This document shows positions 17,172 to 25,319 of a stretch of 64,000 nucleotides of DNA, in pieces (the stretch's first letter is position 1; each line of letters starts with the position of its first letter). Source of the DNA: JAAXIE01 sp965263155 (GTDB lineage Bacteria; Chloroflexota; Dehalococcoidia; Lucifugimonadales; JAAXIE01); NCBI GenBank assembly GCA_965263155.1, contig OZ253586.1, positions 1,302,001 through 1,366,000 of the forward strand, in the 5' to 3' direction. The notes beneath the pieces were generated by a model. The model searched no databases and was not told the DNA's origin. It saw only the letters and a program-made list of their open reading frames with translations. Position numbers and translations under genes: made by a program.

Positions 17172-18086
17172 TCAGGAAGTGGCCTGACTGCGGTACCAGT
17201 CGACGATCTCCCGGCCTGTGGCGCACCAGACGCCCTGCCGGGTCGTCATGTGGGCCAAGGCCTCATCTAGGTACTTGATGCGGAAGGGTTGGCCAATGAG
17301 CCAAGGATGCAAGTTCAGGGTCATCACCCGCCCCGTCTCGGCCCCGTCCTGATAGAGGCGGTCGAAGCTCTCTTTCAGGAGGTCGCCGTAGCGGGTGACG
17401 GGCATCAAGCGCTGGCTGAGGCACACTTGGTCGTCCAAGTCCACCATCATGGGCAGGGCGTGGAGGCTGCCTTGGGGGGCCTTCATGGGATAGGGCTGTT
17501 CGTCGTTGGTCCAGTCGCACAGATACTGGATGCCCGCCGCCGCCAGCAGTTGAGGCGTGCGCGGCGACTCGCCGTACTCCGGGCTCAGCCAGCCAGCAGG
17601 TGCGCTGCCCGTCACTCGCTGCAGTGCCGAAACCGCAGCTAGGATGTACTCTCGCTCTTCCTCTTCCGACATCTGGCTGGTAATCATGCGAGTGATGGCC
17701 ACGCCATGCCCAATGATCTCGCAACCACGTTCCTGGCAGTGGCGCACCAAGTAAGGGTAGTTCTCCGCCGTCATCTGGTCCATGGCAATCGTGGCCTTCA
17801 GGCCATACTTCTCCAGAGTGTCCAAGACGCGGAAGATGCCCACCCGGTGCCCGTAATCGCGGTGGCCGTAAGTGTCGAACCGGGGGAATGGACGTGGTCC
17901 GATGCCTCCGGGCAGGTTGGGCAAGGCAAAGCTGCCCTCCGGCGCCTGCCAGTCGAAGTGGTCCAAGTTCACAATGGCACAAACGGCCACCCGCGCATTG
18001 TCCGGCCAGCGCAGAGGCGGGCGATTGATGATGGGCGACCAGTCATAGTGCTCGTGGTCCATCCCGAATCGTCGCTGAGCTACCAT
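17172..18086 (-). CDS. polysaccharide deacetylase family protein (PuuE-like)
   Basis: A 304-residue NodB-homology protein without a signal peptide, so cytoplasmic. It opens with YDWSPIINRPPLRWPDNARVAV. The core has FDTYGHRDYGHRVGIFRVLD, then CEIIGHGVAITRMI with a putative metal His, and MTLNLHPWLIGQPFRIKYLDE near the end. This subgroup resembles allantoinase PuuE and related amide hydrolases more than extracellular chitin deacetylases. The start ATG has GGAGGTGATGAT. A paralog is encoded at 18865-19776, with a lipoprotein gene between them on the opposite strand. The two share the same domain order, so they may act on related substrates. Confidence 0.87.
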   Translation of the reverse strand: MVAQRRFGMDHEHYDWSPIINRPPLRWPDNARVAVCAIVNLDHFDWQAPEGSFALPNLPGGIGPRPFPRFDTYGHRDYGHRVGIFRVLDTLEKYGLKATIAMDQMTAENYPYLVRHCQERGCEIIGHGVAITRMITSQMSEEEEREYILAAVSALQRVTGSAPAGWLSPEYGESPRTPQLLAAAGIQYLCDWTNDEQPYPMKAPQGSLHALPMMVDLDDQVCLSQRLMPVTRYGDLLKESFDRLYQDGAETGRVMTLNLHPWLIGQPFRIKYLDEALAHMTTRQGVWCATGREIVDWYRSQATS

Positions 18087-18170
18087 ATCATCACCTCCGC
18101 GCTTTCAGCCTGCATCGCTGACTCTGGTGGCACGTGGGTCCACTGGCTGGCCGACGTGCGTCGTAGTCTT

Positions 18171-18223
18171 CCGTTCGTCCTGAGCAAACTGCAGTGGTCG
18201 CCCCAGCTTCCAAGCGGTTGAGC
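18171..18223 (+). repeat. 53-bp direct repeat, left copy (R1)
   Basis: This block starts CCGTTCGTCCTGAGC and ends CAAGCGGTTGAGC. It recurs with a few changes at 18747-18799. The two copies lie outside the inverted repeats that bound the lipoprotein gene. The CGTTCGTCCTGAGC core is a common dispersed-repeat sequence type. Confidence 0.7.
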
Positions 18224-18281
18224 AAGAGTACCGCCACCCCTCTCCGTCATTCCTGTGGGACTGGAAACCACCGTTCCATGG

Positions 18282-18304
18282 GTTCCGTTTGCTTGTAGGG
18301 TCAT
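18282..18304 (+). repeat. inverted repeat, left arm, flanking lipoprotein gene
   Basis: This arm contains GTTCCGTTTGCTTGTAG followed by GGTCAT. Its reverse complement, with one inserted base, is found at 18702-18726, across the stop codon of the lipoprotein gene. The arms enclose the gene. Confidence 0.7.
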
Positions 18305-18348
18305 GATACCATCCCTTCCGCCGCAAACCTCCTTCGGAGATGATATTG

Positions 18349-18705
18349 ATGAGAAAGCCCATAGCCATGCTCGTATTGTTTGCTGCCCTAACCCTCGCTA
18401 CTTTCGGTTGCGCGACCGGAGTCTCACAGGAAGAGGTTGACGCTCTTCGGGCCGATGTTCGGAGCCTAGAGGCCGAAGTTACCCAGCTTCGAGCGGTAGC
18501 CATCACCACCGAGAATGTGGGAGAGGTAATCACCGACGCCATCACCGACTGGGGCGGCCAAATTGTGCGCGAGGCCGTAGAGAAGATGGGCGCTGCAATC
18601 ATGGCCGACCTGCGGGAGCAGATGCAGGAGGCCATCACCGAAACGATAGGCAATGTCGTGGGCGATACCCTAGACGGCTTCAAGCTCCCCTTTGGCAACG
18701 AATGA
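18349..18705 (+). CDS. small lipoprotein with coiled coil
   Basis: A 118-residue predicted lipoprotein. The N terminus MRKPIAMLVLFAALTLATFG is a type II signal peptide, followed by the lipobox Cys (ATFGC, about C21). The mature part has a short heptad segment (VDALRADVRSLEAEVTQLRA) and then an amphipathic helical region (GQIVREAVEKMGAAIMADLREQMQEAI). No family was recognised. ATG 18349 is chosen over ATG 18340 because it gives a standard signal peptide and good spacing to GGAG. It is bounded by inverted repeats and lies between two deacetylase genes on the opposite strand, so it may be a transferred cassette. Confidence 0.7.
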   Translation: MRKPIAMLVLFAALTLATFGCATGVSQEEVDALRADVRSLEAEVTQLRAVAITTENVGEVITDAITDWGGQIVREAVEKMGAAIMADLREQMQEAITETIGNVVGDTLDGFKLPFGNE

Positions 18706-18726
18706 CCCACTACAAGCAAACGGAAC
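18702..18726 (-). repeat. inverted repeat, right arm, overlapping lipoprotein stop codon
   Basis: The reverse complement of this stretch matches the left arm at 18282-18304 with one extra base. The arm includes the TGA stop of the lipoprotein gene, so the gene end is part of the element. Confidence 0.7.
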
Positions 18727-18746
18727 GGTTCCACGCCGCCCCTTTT

Positions 18747-18822
18747 CCGTTCGTCCTGAGCGAAGTGGTGTGGTCGCCCAGCTTCCAAGCGGTTGAGCGC
18801 GGAGGCTGGGCGACCACACCAC
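18747..18822. repeat. direct repeat right copy (R2) with an 18-bp hairpin
   Basis: 18747-18799 is the second copy of the 53-bp repeat R1. Within and after it, 18765-18782 (GTGGTGTGGTCGCCCAGC) and 18805-18822 form a perfect 18-bp inverted repeat with a 22-base loop. The copy at 18171 lacks the right arm, so it cannot form this hairpin. Confidence 0.75.
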
Positions 18823-18864
18823 GAAGTCGAAGGACTCGCGCTAGACAACAGGTCGCCCCACCCC

Positions 18865-19776
18865 CTACACGCTCGTCCGCTTCCCGTCAGCGACAGCCGC
18901 ATCATAATAGTTCGCGATATAGTACTCGGCGATCTCATCAGCAGTGGTCTGCCACACACCGTCGTGACCCATGATGTAGGCCAGGATATCCTCAAGGTAC
19001 TTCACCCGGTGCGGCTGCCCAATCAGGAATGGGTGCAGGGCAATGCACATCACCCGCCCGCTCTCGGCCCCCTCTTGGTACAGCCGGTCAAACTGGTCCT
19101 TGCATATCTGCGCGAAATAATCGGCCTCGTTGGGTGTTCGGGTGAACATCCCGGAGTCGTTCAACTCCACCGAATAGGGCACCGAAATCAGCTTGCCTGA
19201 GTTGACCCGAATGGGGACAGGCTGGTCGTCGTGGTTCCAGTCTGTGTGGTAAATCAGCCCCGCCTCAGCCATCAGATCGGGAGTCCGGTCGCTGTTGGAG
19301 AGTGCCGGCCCCAGCATGCCCTTGAGGTCCTTCCCCGTCTCCCGCTTGAGGGTAGCGATGCAATCGCGGTAGAACTCCCGCTCCTGCTCCTCCGAAAGGG
19401 TGTTGAGGTAGCGGGTGTTGTAGATGCCGTGGCTCATGAAGTCCCAGTCCCGCTCCACCATGGCATCCTTGATCTCCGGGTAGTGCTCCAGCACCGCTAG
19501 GTTCAGCGAGACACAGCACTTGATGCCGTACTTGTCCAACGGCTCCAGCATCCGCCAGAACCCCACCCGGTTCCCATAGTCCCGGAAGGCATACTGCTGC
19601 ACATCCGGATACGGCACCCGAGGCCAAGGGTCCCGCAACCCATCGAACTCCGGCAGATACTCATAATGCTCCACATTCGGAGCAATCCAAAAAGCCACCC
19701 GGGCCCCATTGGGCCACTTGATAGCCGGCCGGTCAATAATCGGGCTATAGTCATAACGATCAGGTGCTAGTGGCAT
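18865..19776 (-). CDS. polysaccharide deacetylase family protein (PuuE-like), paralog
   Basis: A 303-residue paralog of the protein at 17172-18086 with the same plan: YDYSPIIDRPAIKWPNGARVAFW at the start, AFRDYGNRVGFWRMLEPLDKYG, then DFMSHGIYNTRYL with the metal-binding His, and MCIALHPFLIGQPHRVKYLED near the end. It has no signal peptide. The chosen start ATG (MPLAPDRYDYS) follows a GGGGGGAG ribosome-binding site; an in-frame upstream ATG at 19809 has none. The NodB family hydrolyses N- or C-linked amides/acetyl groups. The PuuE-like branch acts on small ureides, but the substrate here is not known. Confidence 0.87.
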   Translation of the reverse strand: MPLAPDRYDYSPIIDRPAIKWPNGARVAFWIAPNVEHYEYLPEFDGLRDPWPRVPYPDVQQYAFRDYGNRVGFWRMLEPLDKYGIKCCVSLNLAVLEHYPEIKDAMVERDWDFMSHGIYNTRYLNTLSEEQEREFYRDCIATLKRETGKDLKGMLGPALSNSDRTPDLMAEAGLIYHTDWNHDDQPVPIRVNSGKLISVPYSVELNDSGMFTRTPNEADYFAQICKDQFDRLYQEGAESGRVMCIALHPFLIGQPHRVKYLEDILAYIMGHDGVWQTTADEIAEYYIANYYDAAVADGKRTSV

Positions 19777-19891
19777 AGCTCCCCCCCCAAAAGAAGAGTC
19801 CGTCCCCAACAGTGCCCCCCGATTCTAAAGCCCACCCCGCACGTGTCAACTAGCCAGGGGTGTGGGCGCTGCGGCCAGAGCGCACCCAGGC

Positions 19892-20515
19892 ATGACCTTC
19901 CAGGGGTGGTTAACCGCTAGTGATTCTCCTATCATATGGCCACTGGAGCCGCGCAAGGTGCAGTTACTCTCAATTTTGGATCTCAACGATTTGGGGAAAG
20001 GTCTACCTGCGATCACTCCCTCATGGGGGGCTGCAATGGCGGAGGCCGCAGCGGTATGTTTGTCCTCAGAAGGCCACGCCCCGGGGGTCTACCTCTCGAC
20101 GCAAGGGACCCCTGCCCAAAACTATGTGTTGACGTGGGGTCCGACGCCCAATCCAGGTCAAGCGAATCTGTCATGGGCTGACACTCAAGAAGCTACGGAG
20201 TATGGCGCAACAGCTCTAGCTGTGCTTCTTGCTAGGGCGGAGACTGGACACACAGTAGTACAGCGCTCTCGGAAAGGGACAGGAATCGACTACTGGATGG
20301 GGGAGGAGAACGATGGCCCACCATTCCAGCATAAGGCAAGGTTGGAGATATCGGGTATCCTCCATGCCCTGGGTGACCAAAGAGCCGTGAGAAGAGCAGT
20401 AGCCGCTAGGGTAAGTCAGAAGGTACAACAGGTCTGGCGTTCGGGAACTCTACCGCCGGCCCACGTCGTTGTTGTGGAATTCGGAACACCTCTAGCTGAG
20501 ATGCAGACAGTATGA
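19892..20515 (+). CDS. conserved protein of unknown function, first gene of an overlapping pair
   Basis: About 207 residues. I do not recognise a named domain. The sequence looks like a well-folded globular protein: ILDLNDLGKGLPAITPSWGA, a strand-rich middle, ATEYGATALAVLLARAETGH, and RSRKGTGIDYWMG followed by QHKARLEISGIL. The RKGTGIDYW(M/L)G block is the kind of motif seen in conserved hypotheticals of Chloroflexi and cyanobacteria. It ends ATGA, sharing four bases with the next gene, so the pair is translationally coupled and probably works as a unit. Start choice between 19862 (GTG) and 19892 (ATG) is uncertain. Base composition is less GC-rich than neighbouring genes. Confidence 0.6.
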   Translation: MTFQGWLTASDSPIIWPLEPRKVQLLSILDLNDLGKGLPAITPSWGAAMAEAAAVCLSSEGHAPGVYLSTQGTPAQNYVLTWGPTPNPGQANLSWADTQEATEYGATALAVLLARAETGHTVVQRSRKGTGIDYWMGEENDGPPFQHKARLEISGILHALGDQRAVRRAVAARVSQKVQQVWRSGTLPPAHVVVVEFGTPLAEMQTV

Positions 20516-21627
20516 CCACGACTCACGAGTTTCACGATCAAGCCATGGACTTAGCGGAGCGTGCGCTACTAGAGCGTCTTCGTGGCAATGCGGAAGAAGC
20601 GTTCCGCCTGTTTTCGCAAGCTTTGAGGCTGGAGCTTTCTGCTCTGGAAGGACTGGAACCATCGGTCGAGCCAACGTATTCGGTTCTGCACCGCAGCGCA
20701 GCGACCTTGGCGCTAGACTGCAATGAGGTGCGTCTTGCCGAGCAGTTGGCCACCAAGGCGCTCGCGTATGAACCACCGATCGAGATTGCCGAAGAGCTTC
20801 GGGATGTCCTCGAGCGGACTAACTTCCAAAGACACCTTCAACTGAAAGGGATCCAGCTTCACGATGATGAGCTGCAGCTAAGCCTTGCTGGAAAGGCAGT
20901 CCAGCTAGGACTCATCGCTTGGGACGAAGTGTCCGGGCGCATTGACCGGGTCGGTAAGCTGTTGCAGCGCCTCGTAGAGAGGCAGGAAAACAGGCCATTT
21001 AGGGAAGGAGGAGCTCCGTCCAAGACTATCCGGGAAGGCTATCGACTCCACGTTTCCACGCCGCGAGCATCAAGTTTCGCCATGACCTTGAAGATCATGC
21101 GCGCGGATGGCCAGCAATATCTTCCGGGCCACGTCTCCAAAACCGTCGATGAGTTTATGGATTTAATGGAATTGATAGGCCGATCACGGGTTTCCAATGA
21201 AGAAATACAGGAAAGGATTCCTGAGCCACCATATTTGCGTAATTTCCTAGGCGTTGCCAGAACGATTGCGCCAGACGGTGACGAAATCAGTCAAGTTGGT
21301 TTTACCTTGGTAAGAGGTAACCAGCAACGAACTGTATCTGTCACCAAGCTAAGGCTCGAGCTACCGTTGCCATCCCCAGCGTTAGCTGAGCCCGGTGGGG
21401 AGCAGAGCATGGAAATTGAAGGGATTCTGCGTTTCGCTGATGCGACAGGCCAAGAGAATCGAATCAGGATAGTCGTCGATAGTGGTCGACCGCTCTCCGT
21501 GAGGGTACCTGAAGGGCTAATGGACGACATAGTCAGGCCTATGTGGAATCATCGTGTTAGCGTAAAGGCTATGCGGAAGGGCAGAGTGATCGAGTTGCAA
21601 GATATTGCACTGATGCCAGAACACTAA
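20512..21627 (+). CDS. unknown protein with helical N-terminal region, second gene of pair
   Basis: A 371-residue protein of unknown function that overlaps the previous stop by 4 bp. The N-terminal ~110 residues are helical and TPR-like (MDLAERALLERLRGNAEEAF, then VLHRSAATLALDCNEVRLAEQLATKALAYEP). The middle and C-terminal parts are strand-rich with SFAMTLKIMRADGQQYLP, AVQLGLIAWDEVSGRIDRVGKLLQRL, and a final strand set ending VIELQDIALMPEH. The two-domain layout, the overlap with the preceding gene and the AT-richer composition suggest a laterally moved two-gene cassette. No catalytic motif was found. A role in defence or in toxin-antitoxin action would be guesswork. Confidence 0.6.
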   Translation: MTTTHEFHDQAMDLAERALLERLRGNAEEAFRLFSQALRLELSALEGLEPSVEPTYSVLHRSAATLALDCNEVRLAEQLATKALAYEPPIEIAEELRDVLERTNFQRHLQLKGIQLHDDELQLSLAGKAVQLGLIAWDEVSGRIDRVGKLLQRLVERQENRPFREGGAPSKTIREGYRLHVSTPRASSFAMTLKIMRADGQQYLPGHVSKTVDEFMDLMELIGRSRVSNEEIQERIPEPPYLRNFLGVARTIAPDGDEISQVGFTLVRGNQQRTVSVTKLRLELPLPSPALAEPGGEQSMEIEGILRFADATGQENRIRIVVDSGRPLSVRVPEGLMDDIVRPMWNHRVSVKAMRKGRVIELQDIALMPEH

Positions 21628-21752
21628 GTGGATCGTGAGTCCGTTGCCACTGGTTGCTCCTGCCAATCTCAGATGAAACCTCCTATTGGCGATCAGTCGA
21701 CACTGCGCTCCAGCGCCAAACAGTTAGCACACCACCAATATCCCCAGCCCCC

Positions 21753-21839
21753 TTGACCACACCCGCACATTCGTTCTAACATCAACCCAGAGCGCGCCGG
21801 GGACTGACCCCAAAAGGTCACCCCAGCGCGTTTTCTTTT
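21753..21839 (+). promoter_or_regulatory. promoter-hairpin-U-tract cassette, copy A (candidate sRNA or attenuator)
   Basis: TTGACC (21753-21758) and a TAACAT-like -10 (21777-21782) are followed at once by a hairpin (21792-21830) and TTTTCTTTT. The inner hairpin is GGGGAC-TGACC / GGTCA-CCCC with loop CCAAAA; the outer arms are CGCGC/GCGCG. Any transcript from this promoter would be only about 50 nt unless it reads through. An almost identical cassette is at 25805-25885. A short reading frame with a perfect ribosome-binding site begins 27 bases after the U-tract. Confidence 0.55.
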
Positions 21840-21865
21840 GCGCAAATCTCCCAAGGAGGCAACCC

Positions 21866-22072
21866 ATGCAAACCCAGCCAAGCGCCCATCCCACCCCCAC
21901 AGACCACTTCACAAATTTCACAGAAATCAGCTACGAAAAAACACGCAACAGCTACGACTTCTCTGAAGTACCGCGCACAACCCCACGTCCCCCTCTGCTC
22001 GCCAGTCCGGTTCGCCCCGAACGGACGGAAATGGGCGCAAATGACCCGGATTTCCAGTTTTCCCGCCCCTGA
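21866..22072 (+). CDS. possible small protein after attenuator-like hairpin
   Basis: A 68-residue frame starts at ATG 21866 behind an ideal AAGGAGGCAACCC site, 27 bases past the U-tract of the hairpin at 21792-21839. The peptide is Pro/Thr-rich and polar with no known domain. Its middle FTEISYEKTRNSYDFSE is encoded by the AGCTACGA direct repeats found also near 26.1 and 54.5 kb, and in the other copies that frame is not reliably open. It could be a leader peptide or just a regulatory DNA element read as protein. Confidence 0.35.
   Translation: MQTQPSAHPTPTDHFTNFTEISYEKTRNSYDFSEVPRTTPRPPLLASPVRPERTEMGANDPDFQFSRP
21929..21958 (+). repeat. AGCTACGA direct repeats, copy A (21-bp spacing)
   Basis: AGCTACGA at 21929 and AGCTACGAC at 21950 begin 21 bases apart. 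The same pair with the same spacing occurs at 26089/26110 and 54464/54485. The three sites lie in gaps upstream of catabolic genes, which suggests a regulator-binding site or shared leader. Confidence 0.5.
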
Positions 22073-22113
22073 ATCAGAGGCCCTGTCCCAACTATAGACA
22101 AGGAGCACACACC

Positions 22114-22542
22114 ATGACACTGACCCAGATCCGCAACCGCATCCACGCCCTCCAGCGCAAGTTCGGCCTGCCCCTCACCATAATCCGTCTTCGCCCCTAC
22201 GCCACCCAGTTCTGCCACCAGTGGGCCACGGCCCAAGACAGGAAGGAACCCCTACCCGAGACCCCCGTCTTCATCAGGAAGCTCGCCGACGCCGGCTTCC
22301 ACCTCACCACCTTCATGTACCTCCACCACCGCCTCGAGAGACACCGCGACAACAACACCTGTCCCCAGCCCAGCAGCATCATTGCCGCCCTGATTCCTAG
22401 CCCCTCAGCCCGCAAGATGATCGATGCCGTCTTCCAATGGGACCCGCCTCCCGCCCTTTCCCAGACACGCCGCCCTGCAACCCCTCCCAGTTCACCCATG
22501 CTCTGCTTCAGCCCGCCCTTTCGCTCGGCTACCGCAAGTTGA
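22114..22542 (+). CDS. hypothetical protein, basic helical N terminus
   Basis: A 142-residue protein starting behind ACAAGGAGCACACACC. The first ~110 residues look coherent: TLTQIRNRIHALQRKFGLPL, TIIRLRPYATQFCHQWA, TPVFIRKLADAGFHLTTFMYLHHRLERH, and a short helix with PSARKMIDAVF. The last ~30 residues are Pro/Ser-rich and probably disordered. The helical, basic design could suit nucleic-acid binding, but I recognise no family. It lies between the AGCTACGA leader and the HpaB-type monooxygenase gene on the same strand, with 109 bases to the latter. Confidence 0.55.
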   Translation: MTLTQIRNRIHALQRKFGLPLTIIRLRPYATQFCHQWATAQDRKEPLPETPVFIRKLADAGFHLTTFMYLHHRLERHRDNNTCPQPSSIIAALIPSPSARKMIDAVFQWDPPPALSQTRRPATPPSSPMLCFSPPFRSATAS

Positions 22543-22651
22543 TCGTCAACTTGAGGCCCCTGCCCATGGGTGATACCCTACCCCTGCGCTCAAAGCCTGC
22601 CCCTGACCAGGATCAGGGGCCCAGGTCACTCATACCCTCCGGGGGTCAAAC

Positions 22652-24115
22652 ATGCCAGCACGTACAGGCGCCCAGTACATCCAAGGCCTCAGGGACCGTC
22701 CACGTGATGTTTGGATCCAAGGTGAGCAGGTGAAGGACGTCACCTCACACCCTGCCTTCAGCAACGGTGTGCTGACCCTCGGCGGCCTCTACGACATGCA
22801 GCACGACCCCGAGATTCGGGACGAGATGACCTACGTCTCCCCCTCCACCGGCGACCGCGTCGGCCTCTCCTTCATCGTCCCCCGCACCATGGACGACCTC
22901 GAAGCCCGCGGACGCATGCTGTACAAGTGGGCCCGCGCTGGCTGCGGGATGCTCGGACGCGCCCCCGACTTCCTCAACTGCAACATCGCTGGTTGGGCTG
23001 GCGCCGCCGACTACTTTGCCCAAGGCCGTCCTGAGTTCAAGGACAACGTCCTCAAGTATTACGAGTACGTGCGCGAGAACGACCTTACTCTCACCCACAC
23101 CCTCATCAACCTCCAGCGCTCCCGCAAAAGCCCCATAGTGGAGAACCCCGAAGATGAGGTGGCCCTGACCGTCCAGAAGGAGACCGATGCTGGCATCGTG
23201 GTAAGCGGGGCGAGGGTGCTCGCCACTTTGGGGGCCACCGCCGACGAGATCGCCGTCTACCCCGCCCGTATCCGCCACCAAGCCAAGAACGCCGAGCGGT
23301 TCGCCTTTGCCTTCGCCATCCCCTGCGACACCCCCGGCCTGCGCTTCGTCTGCCGCGAGAGCTACGACATGGGGCGCTCCCACTTCGACCACCCCCTAGG
23401 CTCGCGTTTCGAGGAAATCGACGCCATCGTCTTCTTCGATGACGTGCTGGTGCCTTGGGAGCGGGTGTTCATGCTGGGCGACGTGGAGCTCTGCAACGGC
23501 TCCTCCATGAAGACCGGCACTTTCGCTCACACCGGGCATCAGGTGGTCACCCGCGAGGCCACCAAGTCGGAGTTCGTGCTGGGTCTGACGTCTATGATGG
23601 TGGACACACTAGGTTCGGGCGAGCAGCCCCATGTGCAGGAACGCCTCGGCGAAGTCATCATGTACACCGAGGTGATGAAGGCCATGCTGCGCACAGGCGT
23701 CGCCGACGCCTCGCTAGACGAGTTCGGCGTCATGCGGCCCTCGATTATGCCCCTCATCGTGGCGCGTAACGTCTTCTCCCGCTTCATCTACCCACGCATG
23801 TCGGAAATTATCCAACTGCTGGGCTCCAGCAGCCTGATGGCCGCTCCCGCCGAGGCCGACTTCCTCACCGAGCTTGGCCCGGAACTGGAGCTATACCTAG
23901 CCACCGACACCACCTCCGCCAAAGACCGGGCCCAACTGTTCCACCTAGCATGGGACACCGCCCTAAGTGCTTTCGGCGCCCGCCAACTCCTGTACGAACG
24001 CTTCTTCGGCGGCGACCCCACCGCCAACGCCCTCATGCTCAACAGTATCTACGACAAAGAGCCCATGATGGAGCAGGTGCGCCAGTTCCTCGCCCGCGAC
24101 GACGAAGAGTTCTAG
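22652..24115 (+). CDS. HpaB/PvcC-family FADH2-dependent monooxygenase
   Basis: A 487-residue enzyme of the 4-hydroxyphenylacetate 3-monooxygenase oxygenase family (acyl-CoA dehydrogenase fold). It starts MPARTGAQYIQGLRDRPRDVWIQGE, the standard family N terminus. It contains GRMLYKWARAGCGMLGRAPDFLNC, then DAGIVVSGARVLATLGATADEIAVYP and DHPLGSRFEEIDAIVFFDDVLVPWERVF. Such enzymes ortho-hydroxylate phenols with FADH2 from a separate reductase (HpaC-like), which is not in this window. 4-hydroxybutyryl-CoA dehydratase is a distant relative with a 4Fe-4S site, but its Cys/His pattern is not evident. It probably shares a transcript with the luciferase-like gene 107 bp downstream. Confidence 0.88.
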   Translation: MPARTGAQYIQGLRDRPRDVWIQGEQVKDVTSHPAFSNGVLTLGGLYDMQHDPEIRDEMTYVSPSTGDRVGLSFIVPRTMDDLEARGRMLYKWARAGCGMLGRAPDFLNCNIAGWAGAADYFAQGRPEFKDNVLKYYEYVRENDLTLTHTLINLQRSRKSPIVENPEDEVALTVQKETDAGIVVSGARVLATLGATADEIAVYPARIRHQAKNAERFAFAFAIPCDTPGLRFVCRESYDMGRSHFDHPLGSRFEEIDAIVFFDDVLVPWERVFMLGDVELCNGSSMKTGTFAHTGHQVVTREATKSEFVLGLTSMMVDTLGSGEQPHVQERLGEVIMYTEVMKAMLRTGVADASLDEFGVMRPSIMPLIVARNVFSRFIYPRMSEIIQLLGSSSLMAAPAEADFLTELGPELELYLATDTTSAKDRAQLFHLAWDTALSAFGARQLLYERFFGGDPTANALMLNSIYDKEPMMEQVRQFLARDDEEF

Positions 24116-24222
24116 GTGGCTGGCCACCGCGTAGGGGCGGGTCTTGTGCCCGCCCTTCACGCCTCACGTGTCACCCGCCACCCGTCACCAGAATGAGCAG
24201 CATCACCCCATAGGAGGCCCCC

Positions 24223-25284
24223 ATGAAGCTGGGCTACTTCACCCTCACCGACAATCCGCCGGGCTATGGCGACGAACGGCAGGACCCCAACGAGCTCATC
24301 CGCAACACTCTGGAGCAATGTGTCTACGCTGAGGAGCTTGGCTTCCATTCCGTGTGGGTGCCGGAGCACCATTTCGGTATGTTCGGCGTACTGCCCTCGC
24401 CGTCGGCCTTCCTGTGCCATGTCGCAGCCCGCACCGAGCGGGTCAAGCTGGCCCCAGGCACCGTGGTGCTGCCTCTGAACCACCCTGTGCGAGTGGCCGA
24501 GGAGTTCGCCCTGTTGGACGTACTCAGCAATGGTCGGGCCGTGTTGTCAGCGGGCCGTGGCTACGACGCCCGCGAGTATGAGGCCTTCGGGGCAGACTTC
24601 ACCACCAGTCAAGAGACCTTCTTCGAGGGCATGGACATCATCAAGAAGGCATGGACCCAAGAGAGTTTCTCCCACGAGGGCAAGCATTACCAAGTGCCGG
24701 AAGTCTCCATCACCCCGCGACCCGTGCAGCAGCCTTTCCCGCCCACCTACGTCGCCTGCTTCAGCCAGCCCACCCTGATGTACGCCGCCCGCAACGGGTT
24801 CGACTGCATCTTCGCCCCCTTCGCCGCCACCATGATGTACGGCAGCGTGCAGGCAGCAGTCGCCGAGTTCAAGAAGGAAGCTGCCAAGGCAGGCTACCCC
24901 GACAGCCAAGCCATGTGCTCCTACTTCTGCAACGTCACCTACGACGAGGTGGAGACGCTACGCACCAAGGAGCGCCTGCTCAAGTACTTCCGCGGCATCA
25001 TGCCAGCCCTGCCGCAGATCCGCGAGGAAACCCCGCCCCATATCCAGTACTTCGTCGACATAACCACTAAGCTCAAGTCCATGAGCCCCAGCGACCTAGG
25101 CGAGCGCAGCATCATCACCGGCGACCCCGAAAACTGCCATCGCATCCTCAAGGACTGCGAAGAAGCAGGCATCCAGGAAGTTATCCTCTACTTCAACTTC
25201 GGTGGCCTAGGCCACACCGACACCATCGAAGCCATGGACCGCGCCGCCCGCGAGTTGCTGCCGCACTTTCCTTCGACGAATTAA
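24223..25284 (+). CDS. luciferase-like (LLM) flavin-dependent oxidoreductase
   Basis: A 353-residue TIM-barrel flavin monooxygenase. It shows MKLGYFTL at strand 1, ELGFHSVWVPEHHFGMFG (substrate/flavin His pair), RTERVKLAPGTVVLPLNHPVRVAEEFALLD, then SNGRAVLSAGRGYDAREYEAFG, all typical of LLM oxidoreductases using reduced FMN or F420. The start ATG follows GGAGGCCCCC. Together with the preceding HpaB-type enzyme it suggests stepwise oxygenation of an organic compound. The flavin donor and substrate are unknown. Confidence 0.92.
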   Translation: MKLGYFTLTDNPPGYGDERQDPNELIRNTLEQCVYAEELGFHSVWVPEHHFGMFGVLPSPSAFLCHVAARTERVKLAPGTVVLPLNHPVRVAEEFALLDVLSNGRAVLSAGRGYDAREYEAFGADFTTSQETFFEGMDIIKKAWTQESFSHEGKHYQVPEVSITPRPVQQPFPPTYVACFSQPTLMYAARNGFDCIFAPFAATMMYGSVQAAVAEFKKEAAKAGYPDSQAMCSYFCNVTYDEVETLRTKERLLKYFRGIMPALPQIREETPPHIQYFVDITTKLKSMSPSDLGERSIITGDPENCHRILKDCEEAGIQEVILYFNFGGLGHTDTIEAMDRAARELLPHFPSTN

Positions 25285-25319
25285 GTCTAGCGATGTGCTA
25301 CGGAGCCATGTATGGCGAA

